Assembly (NCBI GenBank): GCA_003612525.1
Contig: RAZD01000004.1
Span: 124,001 to 188,000 of the forward strand
DNA length: 64,000 nucleotides
Direction of reading: 5' to 3'
Source: a bacterium C-53
Lineage (GTDB): Bacteria; Bacillota; Clostridia; Lachnospirales; Lachnospiraceae
Shown: one piece after another, positions 35,504-43,337 of the stretch
Position numbering within the stretch: the stretch's first letter is position 1
How the letters are laid out: the number at the start of each line of letters is the position of its first letter
Translations under genes and position numbers: made by a program
Notes under the pieces: model-generated
Databases searched by the model: none
Told to the model about the DNA's origin: nothing
Seen by the model: the letters and a program-made list of their open reading frames with translations, nothing else

Positions 35504-35532
35504 ATTATATACTAAACGGTTTCATATGGCAA
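35504..35532 (-). promoter_or_regulatory. Promoter of the Dlt-like operon
   Basis: TTGCCA (35527-35532), 17-bp spacer, TATAAT (35504-35509) on the minus strand. It would serve the small protein, adenylation enzyme, carrier protein, MBOAT, SGNH and probably the aminomutase genes. Confidence 0.78.
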
Positions 35533-35575
35533 TTCTTTCCCTGGAATTTTGCACCAGCTTCATACAAATCCTGTA

Positions 35576-36673
35576 TTATCGCTGTCTCAGATTCCGCCGC
35601 GCCATCTGAAACAGCAGCTGGACAGTCCTTTGTATCGTCTTCTTCGTATCCTCGTCAAAATTCTTCCATGACTTTGCAATTTTGATTGCTTTTCCCAATC
35701 TGTCCTCCGACAATTCCGTAAGCTTCGTGCACTCCGCCGCATCAATAATCTCAAACAGGCCATCCACAAACCGCTTTCTCTCGTTTACGTCCATAGCGCC
35801 AATCCATTCACGAAGCGTCCTGTCCGCAAACCGGCTTCCGTCCGTCACCCCGTCCAGGTGAATGAAGGAAGGGCCCAGCACCTGCCATGAAAATGGGTCA
35901 TGCTGAAAAATACCTGAATGCATACTGTCTACCACCTCGTAATCCTCCCCATGCCCCAGCAGCATTCCCACGATGGAGGATTTTGGTACAATGGTATGAA
36001 TCCGGTCCTTAAAGCCGCCAAATGACGCTCCCTTTACAGTATCCTCCATAAAGCCCGGCCCGTCATTGTTATAAACATCCACAATCCGCCTCTGAACTTC
36101 CTCTCCGGAAAATACGGACGCATACACCGCAAGATTTCCGCCTTTTGAGTGTCCGCCCACCCTGATTCTCCCTGGAAGGACGGCTGCCTGTTTCAGATAC
36201 GAAAGAGCCATCTCCTGTGCCGGGACACACGTGAGAAAGCTCATGTTAAAATCTTCTTTCCATCCTATAATGTTATTATCCGTTCCCCGAAATGCAACAT
36301 AGATGGTTCCATCCGGCATAAGAGTTGTCACAGCGGCAAACTGTGTCTCCCTCTCCCTATCCACATGATTGACATAACCTGTCATTTTCATACCTGAAAA
36401 TCTCGGAATGTGCCTGATTTTTTTCAGCATGAAAAGAATCTGTTCGGACATCATCGGCCCGACGCTGCTGCGCTCAAGGTAAAGTCCGGAATCAAAGAAG
36501 ATTTCCGAAGCCTGTTTCACCGTAACAGGAGTATCCTTAAAGTTTCCCGGAACAATCCCTTCAAAATCAATATACGAAAGCTGGCTTAACACAAGATTGT
36601 CCACTTCATTAAACGAATCGCATAGAATGGGAATATCACCACGCCAGTCCAAATAGTCCAATAAACCTGCCAT
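35576..36673 (-). CDS. DUF2974 (Mbeg1-like) lipase-fold protein
   Basis: About 365-residue alpha/beta-hydrolase-like protein of the DUF2974/Mbeg1-like family. The nucleophile elbow is GGHSKGGN (G-x-S-x-G, about residue 190), preceded by VAFRGTDNNIIGWKEDF, the oxyanion-side strand common to class 3 lipases. A candidate Asp follows in YNNDGPGF. No signal peptide is visible, so it is cytosolic. The substrate is unknown. ATG 36673 has GGAGG 7 bases upstream. It is separate from the Dlt-like operon, whose promoter lies between them. Confidence 0.82.
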   Translation of the reverse strand: MAGLLDYLDWRGDIPILCDSFNEVDNLVLSQLSYIDFEGIVPGNFKDTPVTVKQASEIFFDSGLYLERSSVGPMMSEQILFMLKKIRHIPRFSGMKMTGYVNHVDRERETQFAAVTTLMPDGTIYVAFRGTDNNIIGWKEDFNMSFLTCVPAQEMALSYLKQAAVLPGRIRVGGHSKGGNLAVYASVFSGEEVQRRIVDVYNNDGPGFMEDTVKGASFGGFKDRIHTIVPKSSIVGMLLGHGEDYEVVDSMHSGIFQHDPFSWQVLGPSFIHLDGVTDGSRFADRTLREWIGAMDVNERKRFVDGLFEIIDAAECTKLTELSEDRLGKAIKIAKSWKNFDEDTKKTIQRTVQLLFQMARRNLRQR

Positions 36674-36744
36674 CTTAAATCCTCCATACCGACACTTGCA
36701 CAATTTTCAAGAAAGAGACGGCACAGTGTCCGTCTCTTTCACAA

Positions 36745-37101
36745 TTATTTTTTATTCATATATACAATAAAACTGTTTCTGCGCAATATTTTGATATACT
36801 GGGAAAGCCTCTCATAAAGCGGTTCCGCCTTTTCACCGAACTGACGCTTTACCTGCTTCCCAATCTCATATACATCGCGCGTTCCATCAATCTGTTCCCA
36901 CACAAAGGAACCAAATTCATCAAGCTCTATATAACTGTATTTCGGTTTTTTAAGGAGAATCTGCGTAAGTCGAAAAAACAATCCCCGGTTATGCACCCGC
37001 ACCTCAATTCTTCCGTTCTCCTTCTTCTCATAAGGGTACAAATCATTATGTTTCGGGACATAATCAAGAAAATTTTCCTTATTGCCCTTTTTTAACGCCA
37101 T
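36745..37101 (-). CDS. PqqD-family (RRE-like) small protein beside OPT transporter
   Basis: 118 residues. The C-terminal 75 residues (YSYIELDEFGSFVWEQIDGTRDVYEIG ... LYERLSQYIKILRRNSFIVYMN) match the PqqD pattern: a beta hairpin, D-E-x-G-x-x-x-W-x-x-x-D-G, then helices. This fold serves as the peptide-recognition element in RiPP pathways. No radical SAM maturase or precursor gene is adjacent here. It begins 3 bases after the OPT transporter stop, so it is cotranscribed and may bind or gate peptides for the transporter; that role is inference. Confidence 0.72.
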   Translation of the reverse strand: MALKKGNKENFLDYVPKHNDLYPYEKKENGRIEVRVHNRGLFFRLTQILLKKPKYSYIELDEFGSFVWEQIDGTRDVYEIGKQVKRQFGEKAEPLYERLSQYIKILRRNSFIVYMNKK

Positions 37102-37104
37102 CCT

Positions 37105-39027
37105 TTATTTCTTTCCCTTCTTTTTCACCGAACCTGTCATAGCCATAACAAGCGTAACGACCAGCAGCGCAAAGAACACAAGACCGCCCCAGTTGCCAAG
37201 CACCGCTGCCGGAAGAACGCCGTTAAATCCGACCAGCATATCACCGACTGTCTTGTCTCCTACTTTTACAATCGCAAATACGGCCAAAAGGATTCCGACA
37301 AGCCCCTCGCCGGCAATCATACCGGATGAATACAGGACACCGGTATCCACCATCGTTTTCCTGTCCGCTTCATTTGAAACTTTCTTCTTATTCTCAAAAT
37401 ACCACCTTAAGAGACCGCCTGCCATAATCGGAGTGCTCAAATGAATCGGCAGATAAAGGCCAACTGCAAAAGGAAGTACCGGAATTCCAAGAATCTCCAC
37501 AACAATTGCAATAAATACGCCTACAAACACAAGTCCCCACGGAAGATTTCCTCCCATAACGCCTTCCACTACCATTTTCATAAGCATCGCCTGAGGCGCC
37601 GGAAGCTCCGTTGTGCCATATCCCCATGCTGCATTTAACAGGTAAAGCACGCCGCCGATCGCAAGCGCAGATACAACCGTACCAATAAGCTCACCGATCT
37701 GCTGTCTGTAAGGCGTCGCACCTACCAGATATCCGGTCTTTAAATCCTGTGACGTATCACCGGAAATCGCCGCAATAATACAGATAATGGAACCAATGGC
37801 AATCGCCGCGATCATACCCTGCATTCCTGTGCTGCCTGTCAGTTTCAATATAATTGATGTAAAAAGCAGCGTAGCAATCGCCATACCGGATACCGGGTTA
37901 TTGCTGCTTCCGATTAATCCAACCATACGTGAGGAAACCGTCGCAAAGAAGAAACCGAAAACTACGATGATAACCGCCCCGAGAAGAGACACGGGAATTG
38001 CCGGAATCAACCAGATTGCAACCGCAATCACTGCAATCCCAATCAGAACAAAATGCATCGGAATGTCCTTGCTTGTCCTGTCCGTACCCGTATTCTTTCC
38101 AATACCGGTCACTGCCTTGCGGAATGTATTGATAATCAGGGGCAAAGATTTAATCAGGCTCATGATACCGCCTGCCGCTACCGCGCCCGCACCAATGTAA
38201 CGGATGTAATTGCTCCAGATCCCCCATGTACCGAGACTGCTGATCGGGTCTGTCGCCGGATAAAGCACCATATCCCCGCCAAACAGCACAATCAGAGGCA
38301 TAATTACAAACCAGCCGACCGTACCGCCTGCCAGAAGGTAAGAAGAAACCTTCGGACCGCAGATATATCCGACGCCCGCCAGCGCCGGCAACACATCCGC
38401 ACCAATGCCGGAACCTTTATAAGTTTTAAACTCAAAATCAACTTCACTTGGGAATAATTTGATTCCATCCGCAATAAACTTGTAAACAGCGGCAATCCCA
38501 AGTCCGGTAAACACATAACTTGCCTTGCTTCCGCCCTCTTCTCCTGCTAAAAGAACCTCCGCACACGCCTGTCCTTCCGGATACGGGAGCGTCCCATGCT
38601 CCTGTACAATCAGCGCCGTACGCAGCGGAATCATAAACAATACACCGAGCAGACCGCCGCAAAGAGCGATCAGTGCAATCTCCGCCAGAGAAGGCATCGC
38701 CGTACCGCCTTCCTGCGCCCACATAAACAGCGCCGGCATCGTAAAGATTGCCCCCGCTGCCACCGACTCTCCTGCTGAGCCAATCGTCTGGACAACATTG
38801 TTCTCAAGAATCGAGTCTTTTCTCAAAACAAAACGGATAATTCCCATAGAAATAACCGCCGCCGGAATCGATGCCGACACAGTCATACCGACACGGAGTC
38901 CCAGATACGCATTTGCTCCACCGAACAGGATTGCCAAAATTGAACCCAGCACAATAGAGGTCACCGTCAGTTCCGGGAGCGTCTTTTCCGCCGGAACATA
39001 TGGCTTGAACTCATTTTTGTTACTCAT
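37105..39027 (-). CDS. OPT family oligopeptide transporter
   Basis: About 640-residue polytopic carrier with some 14-16 hydrophobic segments. OPT-family sequence is clear: SILAILFGGANAYLGLRVGMTVSASIPAAVISMGI near the N-terminus, NNVVQTIGSAGESVAAGAIFTMPALF, PEGQACAEVL, and later GDTSQDLKTGYLVGATPYRQQ. Members import oligopeptides or metal chelates by proton coupling. ATG 39027 has GGTGG 8 bases upstream, so upstream in-frame ATGs are rejected. A PqqD-like gene follows at once. Confidence 0.93.
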   Translation of the reverse strand: MSNKNEFKPYVPAEKTLPELTVTSIVLGSILAILFGGANAYLGLRVGMTVSASIPAAVISMGIIRFVLRKDSILENNVVQTIGSAGESVAAGAIFTMPALFMWAQEGGTAMPSLAEIALIALCGGLLGVLFMIPLRTALIVQEHGTLPYPEGQACAEVLLAGEEGGSKASYVFTGLGIAAVYKFIADGIKLFPSEVDFEFKTYKGSGIGADVLPALAGVGYICGPKVSSYLLAGGTVGWFVIMPLIVLFGGDMVLYPATDPISSLGTWGIWSNYIRYIGAGAVAAGGIMSLIKSLPLIINTFRKAVTGIGKNTGTDRTSKDIPMHFVLIGIAVIAVAIWLIPAIPVSLLGAVIIVVFGFFFATVSSRMVGLIGSSNNPVSGMAIATLLFTSIILKLTGSTGMQGMIAAIAIGSIICIIAAISGDTSQDLKTGYLVGATPYRQQIGELIGTVVSALAIGGVLYLLNAAWGYGTTELPAPQAMLMKMVVEGVMGGNLPWGLVFVGVFIAIVVEILGIPVLPFAVGLYLPIHLSTPIMAGGLLRWYFENKKKVSNEADRKTMVDTGVLYSSGMIAGEGLVGILLAVFAIVKVGDKTVGDMLVGFNGVLPAAVLGNWGGLVFFALLVVTLVMAMTGSVKKKGKK

Positions 39028-39097
39028 AATATATCCACCTTTCACGGTCTGTCCTATCCTCATCGATGCAGACCTAGTAATCGAATTTAATTTTACT

Positions 39098-39127
39098 AAA
39101 AAAAGAGTCATCTTGCAATCTCTTTTT
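39098..39127 (-). terminator. Terminator of greA
   Basis: AAAAAGAG and CTCTTTTT pair around a 12-nt loop, followed by further T residues on the minus strand, 35 bases after the greA stop. Confidence 0.65.
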
Positions 39128-39161
39128 ATGCAAAATGCCTCTTTTTTCCTGAATCTGCCTG

Positions 39162-39665
39162 CTAAAAGCTTTTTATTTCATCATCTTCGTCATCACTTGA
39201 CTTGTCAATATACCGGATTACAACATAATAGCCATAGCTGTCGTTCACTTTTACAAAAACACGGTCATTTACCTTTTTTCCTAAAATTGCCTTGCCAATC
39301 GGCGACTCAATGCTGATAAACCCCTTCAGGGAATTTCCGCGGATGGATGTCACAAGCTTATATGTTTCCGTAAAGTCATCCTCCTCAAAATATAATTCCA
39401 CCGTGTTATTCATCCCCACCTCATCGTCCTCTGACTCATCATGCACGACTTCCGCAGTCTTTAACATTCTCTCCAGATATCGTATTCTGCTCTCATTCTT
39501 ATTCTTGTCCTTTTTTGCCGCATGATACTCAAAATTTTCCGAGAGATCTCCATGTGCCCTTGCCTCTTTGACTGCTTCTATCGCTTCTTTTCGCACAACA
39601 AGTTTTCTGTGCTCAATCTCCTTTTTTATCTTCTCAATATCACTCTCTGTCAGCCTTTCTCCCAT
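39162..39665 (-). CDS. greA: Transcription elongation factor GreA/GreB family
   Basis: 167-residue Gre factor that rescues backtracked RNA polymerase by stimulating transcript cleavage. The N-terminal coiled coil carries the hallmark DLSENFEYHAAK (about 40-51) with the acidic tip. The C-terminal FKBP-like domain holds ISIESPIGKAILGKKVNDRV. The last 15 residues are unusually acidic. Good length for GreA. It follows the aldo/keto reductase gene on the same strand, with about 46 bases between. Confidence 0.92.
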   Translation of the reverse strand: MGERLTESDIEKIKKEIEHRKLVVRKEAIEAVKEARAHGDLSENFEYHAAKKDKNKNESRIRYLERMLKTAEVVHDESEDDEVGMNNTVELYFEEDDFTETYKLVTSIRGNSLKGFISIESPIGKAILGKKVNDRVFVKVNDSYGYYVVIRYIDKSSDDEDDEIKSF

Positions 39666-39711
39666 AAAGCCTGGTACACTTCCTTCCTGATTCTGTTCTT
39701 TCCCCTGCCCC

Positions 39712-40701
39712 TTACCTTCTTAAAATGGCTTCGATCTCATCAAGCTCCACATCCGTAAAACACAGATTCTGTACCACTTTCACATTATCCTCAATCTGCT
39801 CCGGCCTGCTCGCACCGATCAGAACTGTCGTTACACGATCGCCGCGAAGCACCCATGACAGGGCCATCTGCGCCAGCGACTGTCCACGCCTTTTTGCAAT
39901 TTCATTTAAGTCAGATACTTTTCCAATCAGTTCCGGCGTGATACTGTCTTTTTTCAGGAAATGATTTCTCGTCGCCCTGCTATGCTCCGGCACACCATGA
40001 AGATATTTATCCGTCAGTATTCCCTGTTTCAGTGGCGAAAAACAGATGCATCCAGCTCCGATTTCAGACAGCGCATCCAGCAGACCGTCATCTTCCACCC
40101 ACCGGTCGAGCATACTGTATCTCGGCTGATGAATCAGAAGCGGCGTTCCGTTTTGCTTAAGAATTTCAGCGGCTTCTCTCGTCTGCTGTGCATTATAATT
40201 GGAAAGTCCGACATAGAGCGCCTTCCCCTGCCTTACAATATCGGAAAGAGCTCCCATTGTCTCCTCAAGCGGTGTATCGGGGTCGGGTCTGTGATGGTAG
40301 AAAATATCTACATAATCAAGCTTCATTCTCTTCAAAGACTGGTCAAGGCTTGCCATCAGATATTTTCTGGAACCATGATCGCCATAAGGCCCCGGCCACA
40401 TATCATACCCTGCTTTCGTTGTAATCAGCATTTCATCCCGGTAAGGGCGCATGTCGCTCTTCATAATACGCCCGAAGTTCTCCTCTGCCGAACCATACAC
40501 CGGTCCGTAATTATTCGCAAGGTCAAAATGTGTAATCCCCAGGTCAAATGCCCGGAATATCATTTCTTTCATATTCTGAAATGAATCCACGGAACCAAAA
40601 TTATGCCATAATCCCAGCGCCACACGCGGCATCAGAATACCGCTCTTTCCGCATCGAAGGTATTTCATTTGTTCATATCTGTTTTCCTGTGCCTGATACA
40701 T
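39712..40701 (-). CDS. Aldo/keto reductase (YghZ-like)
   Basis: 329-residue NADPH-dependent aldo/keto reductase with a TIM-barrel fold. The catalytic Asp/Tyr stretch is FDLANNYGPVYGSAEENFG, the Lys strand is MLITTKAGYDMWPGPYGDHGSRKYL and the His strand VDIFYHHRPD. The C-terminal cofactor region is VTTVLIGASRPEQIEDNV. The closest known type is the L-glyceraldehyde 3-phosphate reductase YghZ and YeaE-like enzymes. ATG 40701 has TGGAGGG 7 bases upstream, so the longer frame is rejected. Confidence 0.9.
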   Translation of the reverse strand: MYQAQENRYEQMKYLRCGKSGILMPRVALGLWHNFGSVDSFQNMKEMIFRAFDLGITHFDLANNYGPVYGSAEENFGRIMKSDMRPYRDEMLITTKAGYDMWPGPYGDHGSRKYLMASLDQSLKRMKLDYVDIFYHHRPDPDTPLEETMGALSDIVRQGKALYVGLSNYNAQQTREAAEILKQNGTPLLIHQPRYSMLDRWVEDDGLLDALSEIGAGCICFSPLKQGILTDKYLHGVPEHSRATRNHFLKKDSITPELIGKVSDLNEIAKRRGQSLAQMALSWVLRGDRVTTVLIGASRPEQIEDNVKVVQNLCFTDVELDEIEAILRR

Positions 40702-40868
40702 TTTCAAGCCCTCCAATCTGTTTTTACATGTTCTTAAAACCTTGCCTGCATCTGCTTTGGCTGATGGATGATAAGAACCTGTTTTTGATTGTCTCATCAT
40801 ATCACATTTAAAGTGAAAAAGAAAGCAGCAGAGTTTCTGCACTCTGCCACCTGTGTAGGATTTTCTCC

Positions 40869-41666
40869 TTATACATAAAATATTTTTTCATCTTCTATGC
40901 GGATACATGCAAGTTTTGCATGCAGTATGCGTCTTCGAAAAGCACATCCACAGTCAATATCATAAAAAACGCAGTCTTTCTCCTGATCGTAACAGCGGAA
41001 TACTTTCCCTCTGTTATAGGAGAATACTTCCTTTACAATCGTGGGCGTATGTCCCGCTATCACCATTCCGTTTCGTTTTCCACCCAATTGACAGCTCTCC
41101 TCCCTGGCATACAGATAAAAGTCTTCCAGACTCGGAAACAATGCACTGATTTCTTCAACGTTCTCGGCATATCCTGCATGGACAATCACGCAGGGCCGGC
41201 CTCCGGCTTCCGTTTCATAATAGTACGGCATATCTCGAATCATTTTCATCCATCTGCACAGGTCATTGAGATTCACATCATAATCTCCAAGCAGACTGCC
41301 GATTGTACCGTACCGGTCAAAGCACGGGACAGAAAGCCTCTGCTTCCTGAAAATTCCATTCACAAGTCCATATAAAGCCAAAGCGTCCTGATTCGATGTA
41401 AAATCCGACTGCGTATCCCTTTTCCCGTCAATGCAGAGCATCAAGTCAATGTATGACGCAAATTCTTCCTCATGATTCCCACGTATAAGCCAGACATTCT
41501 CCGGACGCTGCTCCATCCACCTAAGCATATCATAGGTCTTTTTTCCCCGTTCAATCGAATCCCCTGCCAGAATCAGCCGATCGGCGTCGGAAAAATGAAT
41601 TTTCTTAAGCATACGCTGAAATTCTGTATAACAGCCATGAATATCACTGATTACATAGGTACTCAA
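40869..41666 (-). CDS. Metallophosphoesterase (PrpE/ApaH-like protein phosphatase)
   Basis: About 265-residue calcineurin-type phosphoesterase. Metal-binding motifs in order: DIHGCY (about 8-13), GDSIERGKKTYD, and GNHEEEF, followed by the late His motifs VIVHAGY and GMVIAGHTPT. The pattern matches bacterial serine/threonine or diadenosine-tetraphosphate-type phosphatases. The start is unusual: no ATG fits, and TTG 41666, 6 bases after AGAAGG, is the best choice (TTG 41672 would sit on the site itself). Single gene; substrate unknown. Confidence 0.85.
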   Translation of the reverse strand: MSTYVISDIHGCYTEFQRMLKKIHFSDADRLILAGDSIERGKKTYDMLRWMEQRPENVWLIRGNHEEEFASYIDLMLCIDGKRDTQSDFTSNQDALALYGLVNGIFRKQRLSVPCFDRYGTIGSLLGDYDVNLNDLCRWMKMIRDMPYYYETEAGGRPCVIVHAGYAENVEEISALFPSLEDFYLYAREESCQLGGKRNGMVIAGHTPTIVKEVFSYNRGKVFRCYDQEKDCVFYDIDCGCAFRRRILHAKLACIRIEDEKIFYV

Positions 41667-41708
41667 ATACAACCTTCTTTCTGTAAAATGATTCCTCTCA
41701 CGTTTCCT

Positions 41709-42602
41709 TTACGCCCGTGCAGACTCCAGAAAGCAGTGAAGAGCGCCGACCAGATTTGCATCATTGTGAAACCTGCACTCTACTACCTCCGCCCGGGGTA
41801 CATAATAAGGACATTTTTGATATAAGATCTCCAGATGATTCTTAATGTACTCGATAAATACCGGCTGCGCGCTGATACCCCCTCCAATCGCAATCCGCTC
41901 CGGGTCAAGCACTGTCTGGATATTAAAAATCTGAGTGGCAATCCCTCTTGTAAATTCCTGTAAACACTTAAGAGCTTCCGGCTCCCCGGCGCTTACACCC
42001 TCAAATACCATAATTCCGTCCACCTCTTCCGGATTCAGATTCTTCTCCTTCGCATACAATCTGCATAACCCCGGCGTTCCGCAACGTTTCCCCCAAATAT
42101 CGTCAAAATCCGCCGCATTGTCTTCTTTCAGATTAATGTAGGAAACTTCGCCTGCCGAAAAATGCCTGCCTCTGTGCAGCTTTCCATTCCTGATGAATCC
42201 GCCGCCGATCATTGTCCCGAAAATCAGGACAAATCCGTCTTCCACATCGCGGAGACTGCCTGCGGCAGCTTCCGCCATCGCCGCACACTTTGCATCATTC
42301 TCCATAGAAATCCTTACGGGGCATCTCTGATGCAGGTTCTGCCTCATATAAAATCCGTCATTGTAGCGCAGGGCGCCTCCCATAGCACAATATCCCCGTT
42401 CCGAATCAATAATTCCCGGCATCGAAATAGCAATTCCATCCACTTCCGGCATTCCGTCATAGATTCTGCCAATTGTTTCAATCAGTTCCTCTCTTCCGCT
42501 CTCCGGTGTCTTTACCGTACCTCTGGTCAGAACCGTCCCATCCTGTTTCATACGCGCATACTTGATCCATGTTCCACCAATATCCACCGCCAAAACTTCC
42601 AT
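41709..42602 (-). CDS. ROK family sugar kinase
   Basis: About 297-residue ROK kinase. The phosphate-binding motif is AVDIGGTWIKYA at the N-terminus, and FGTMIGGGFIRNGKLHRG holds the catalytic-region glycines. The usual zinc site is altered: the ExGH His motif reads GEVSYI, and the Cys cluster is CGTPGLC instead of CGxxGCxE, so zinc binding may be lost or different. It lies 24 bases after an FSA-type aldolase and the glycyl radical enzyme in the same operon. A 6-kinase for the sugar alcohol or anhydrosugar degraded by that operon is the likely role. ATG 42602 or 42611 is possible; GGAGG lies just upstream. Confidence 0.85.
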   Translation of the reverse strand: MEVLAVDIGGTWIKYARMKQDGTVLTRGTVKTPESGREELIETIGRIYDGMPEVDGIAISMPGIIDSERGYCAMGGALRYNDGFYMRQNLHQRCPVRISMENDAKCAAMAEAAAGSLRDVEDGFVLIFGTMIGGGFIRNGKLHRGRHFSAGEVSYINLKEDNAADFDDIWGKRCGTPGLCRLYAKEKNLNPEEVDGIMVFEGVSAGEPEALKCLQEFTRGIATQIFNIQTVLDPERIAIGGGISAQPVFIEYIKNHLEILYQKCPYYVPRAEVVECRFHNDANLVGALHCFLESARA

Positions 42603-42626
42603 CCCTGCCATGACCTCCACGCCGCC

Positions 42627-43304
42627 TTAACAGCTGCTCATATTCCGGCCAGCCCCTGTCAGTCCTTCAAAATCTTTGATGAAGTCTTCAACAGCCGACG
42701 TAACCGCCTGGTTCTTTACAAGGCCTTCCATTACATCCGGTGCAACCGTAGACGCTCCGATTCCATACTCACACAATTCCAGAAGCTGTTGAGAATTTTT
42801 AAAGCTTGCAGCAAGCACTTCCGTTTTCAGATTGTTATTTTTAAATAGGTCATGAATATTCTTTGCCACCTGAATACCATTATACCCCATATTGTCAATA
42901 CGGTTAATATAAGGCGCTGCATAGGATGCGCCGCATTTTGCCGCCAGAAATGCCTGCATTGGCATGTAAACAGCCGTTGCCGTCACAGGAATCCCTTCCG
43001 CGTACAACGCTTTCATAGCTTTGAATCCTTCTTTCAGGGCCGGAATTTTCACATATGTATTCTCTCCAAGCTCCTCCCGGATGCGGTGCGCTTCCTCTAT
43101 CATACCGGCCGCCTCTCTTGACACTGCCTGCACATGAAGCTGTGCCTCTTCTCCGATAAATGCACGGATTTCTTTCAGAATTTCGTAAGGATTTCTCCCG
43201 CTTTTTGCCAAAATAGTGGGGTTAGTTGTCACACCATCCACCGGATAATATTCATAAATTGTTTGTATTAAATCTATATGCGCATCATCAATCATTAATT
43301 TCAT
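42627..43304 (-). CDS. Fructose-6-phosphate aldolase (FSA/TalC family)
   Basis: 225-residue transaldolase-like aldolase. VDGVTTNPTILAKSG and NTYVKIPALKEG (Schiff-base Lys) mark the family, with VTATAVYMPMQAFLAA and APYINRIDNMGYNG following. FSA enzymes cleave fructose 6-phosphate or 1-deoxyfructose 6-phosphate to glyceraldehyde 3-phosphate plus a three-carbon ketone. ATG 43304 has AGGAGG 9 bases upstream. It lies between the glycyl radical enzyme and the ROK kinase, as fsaA and fsaB lie beside ybiW and pflD in E. coli. Confidence 0.92.
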   Translation of the reverse strand: MKLMIDDAHIDLIQTIYEYYPVDGVTTNPTILAKSGRNPYEILKEIRAFIGEEAQLHVQAVSREAAGMIEEAHRIREELGENTYVKIPALKEGFKAMKALYAEGIPVTATAVYMPMQAFLAAKCGASYAAPYINRIDNMGYNGIQVAKNIHDLFKNNNLKTEVLAASFKNSQQLLELCEYGIGASTVAPDVMEGLVKNQAVTSAVEDFIKDFEGLTGAGRNMSSC

Positions 43305-43337
43305 ATCACTTTTCCTCCTGTGAATATCTATTCTTTT

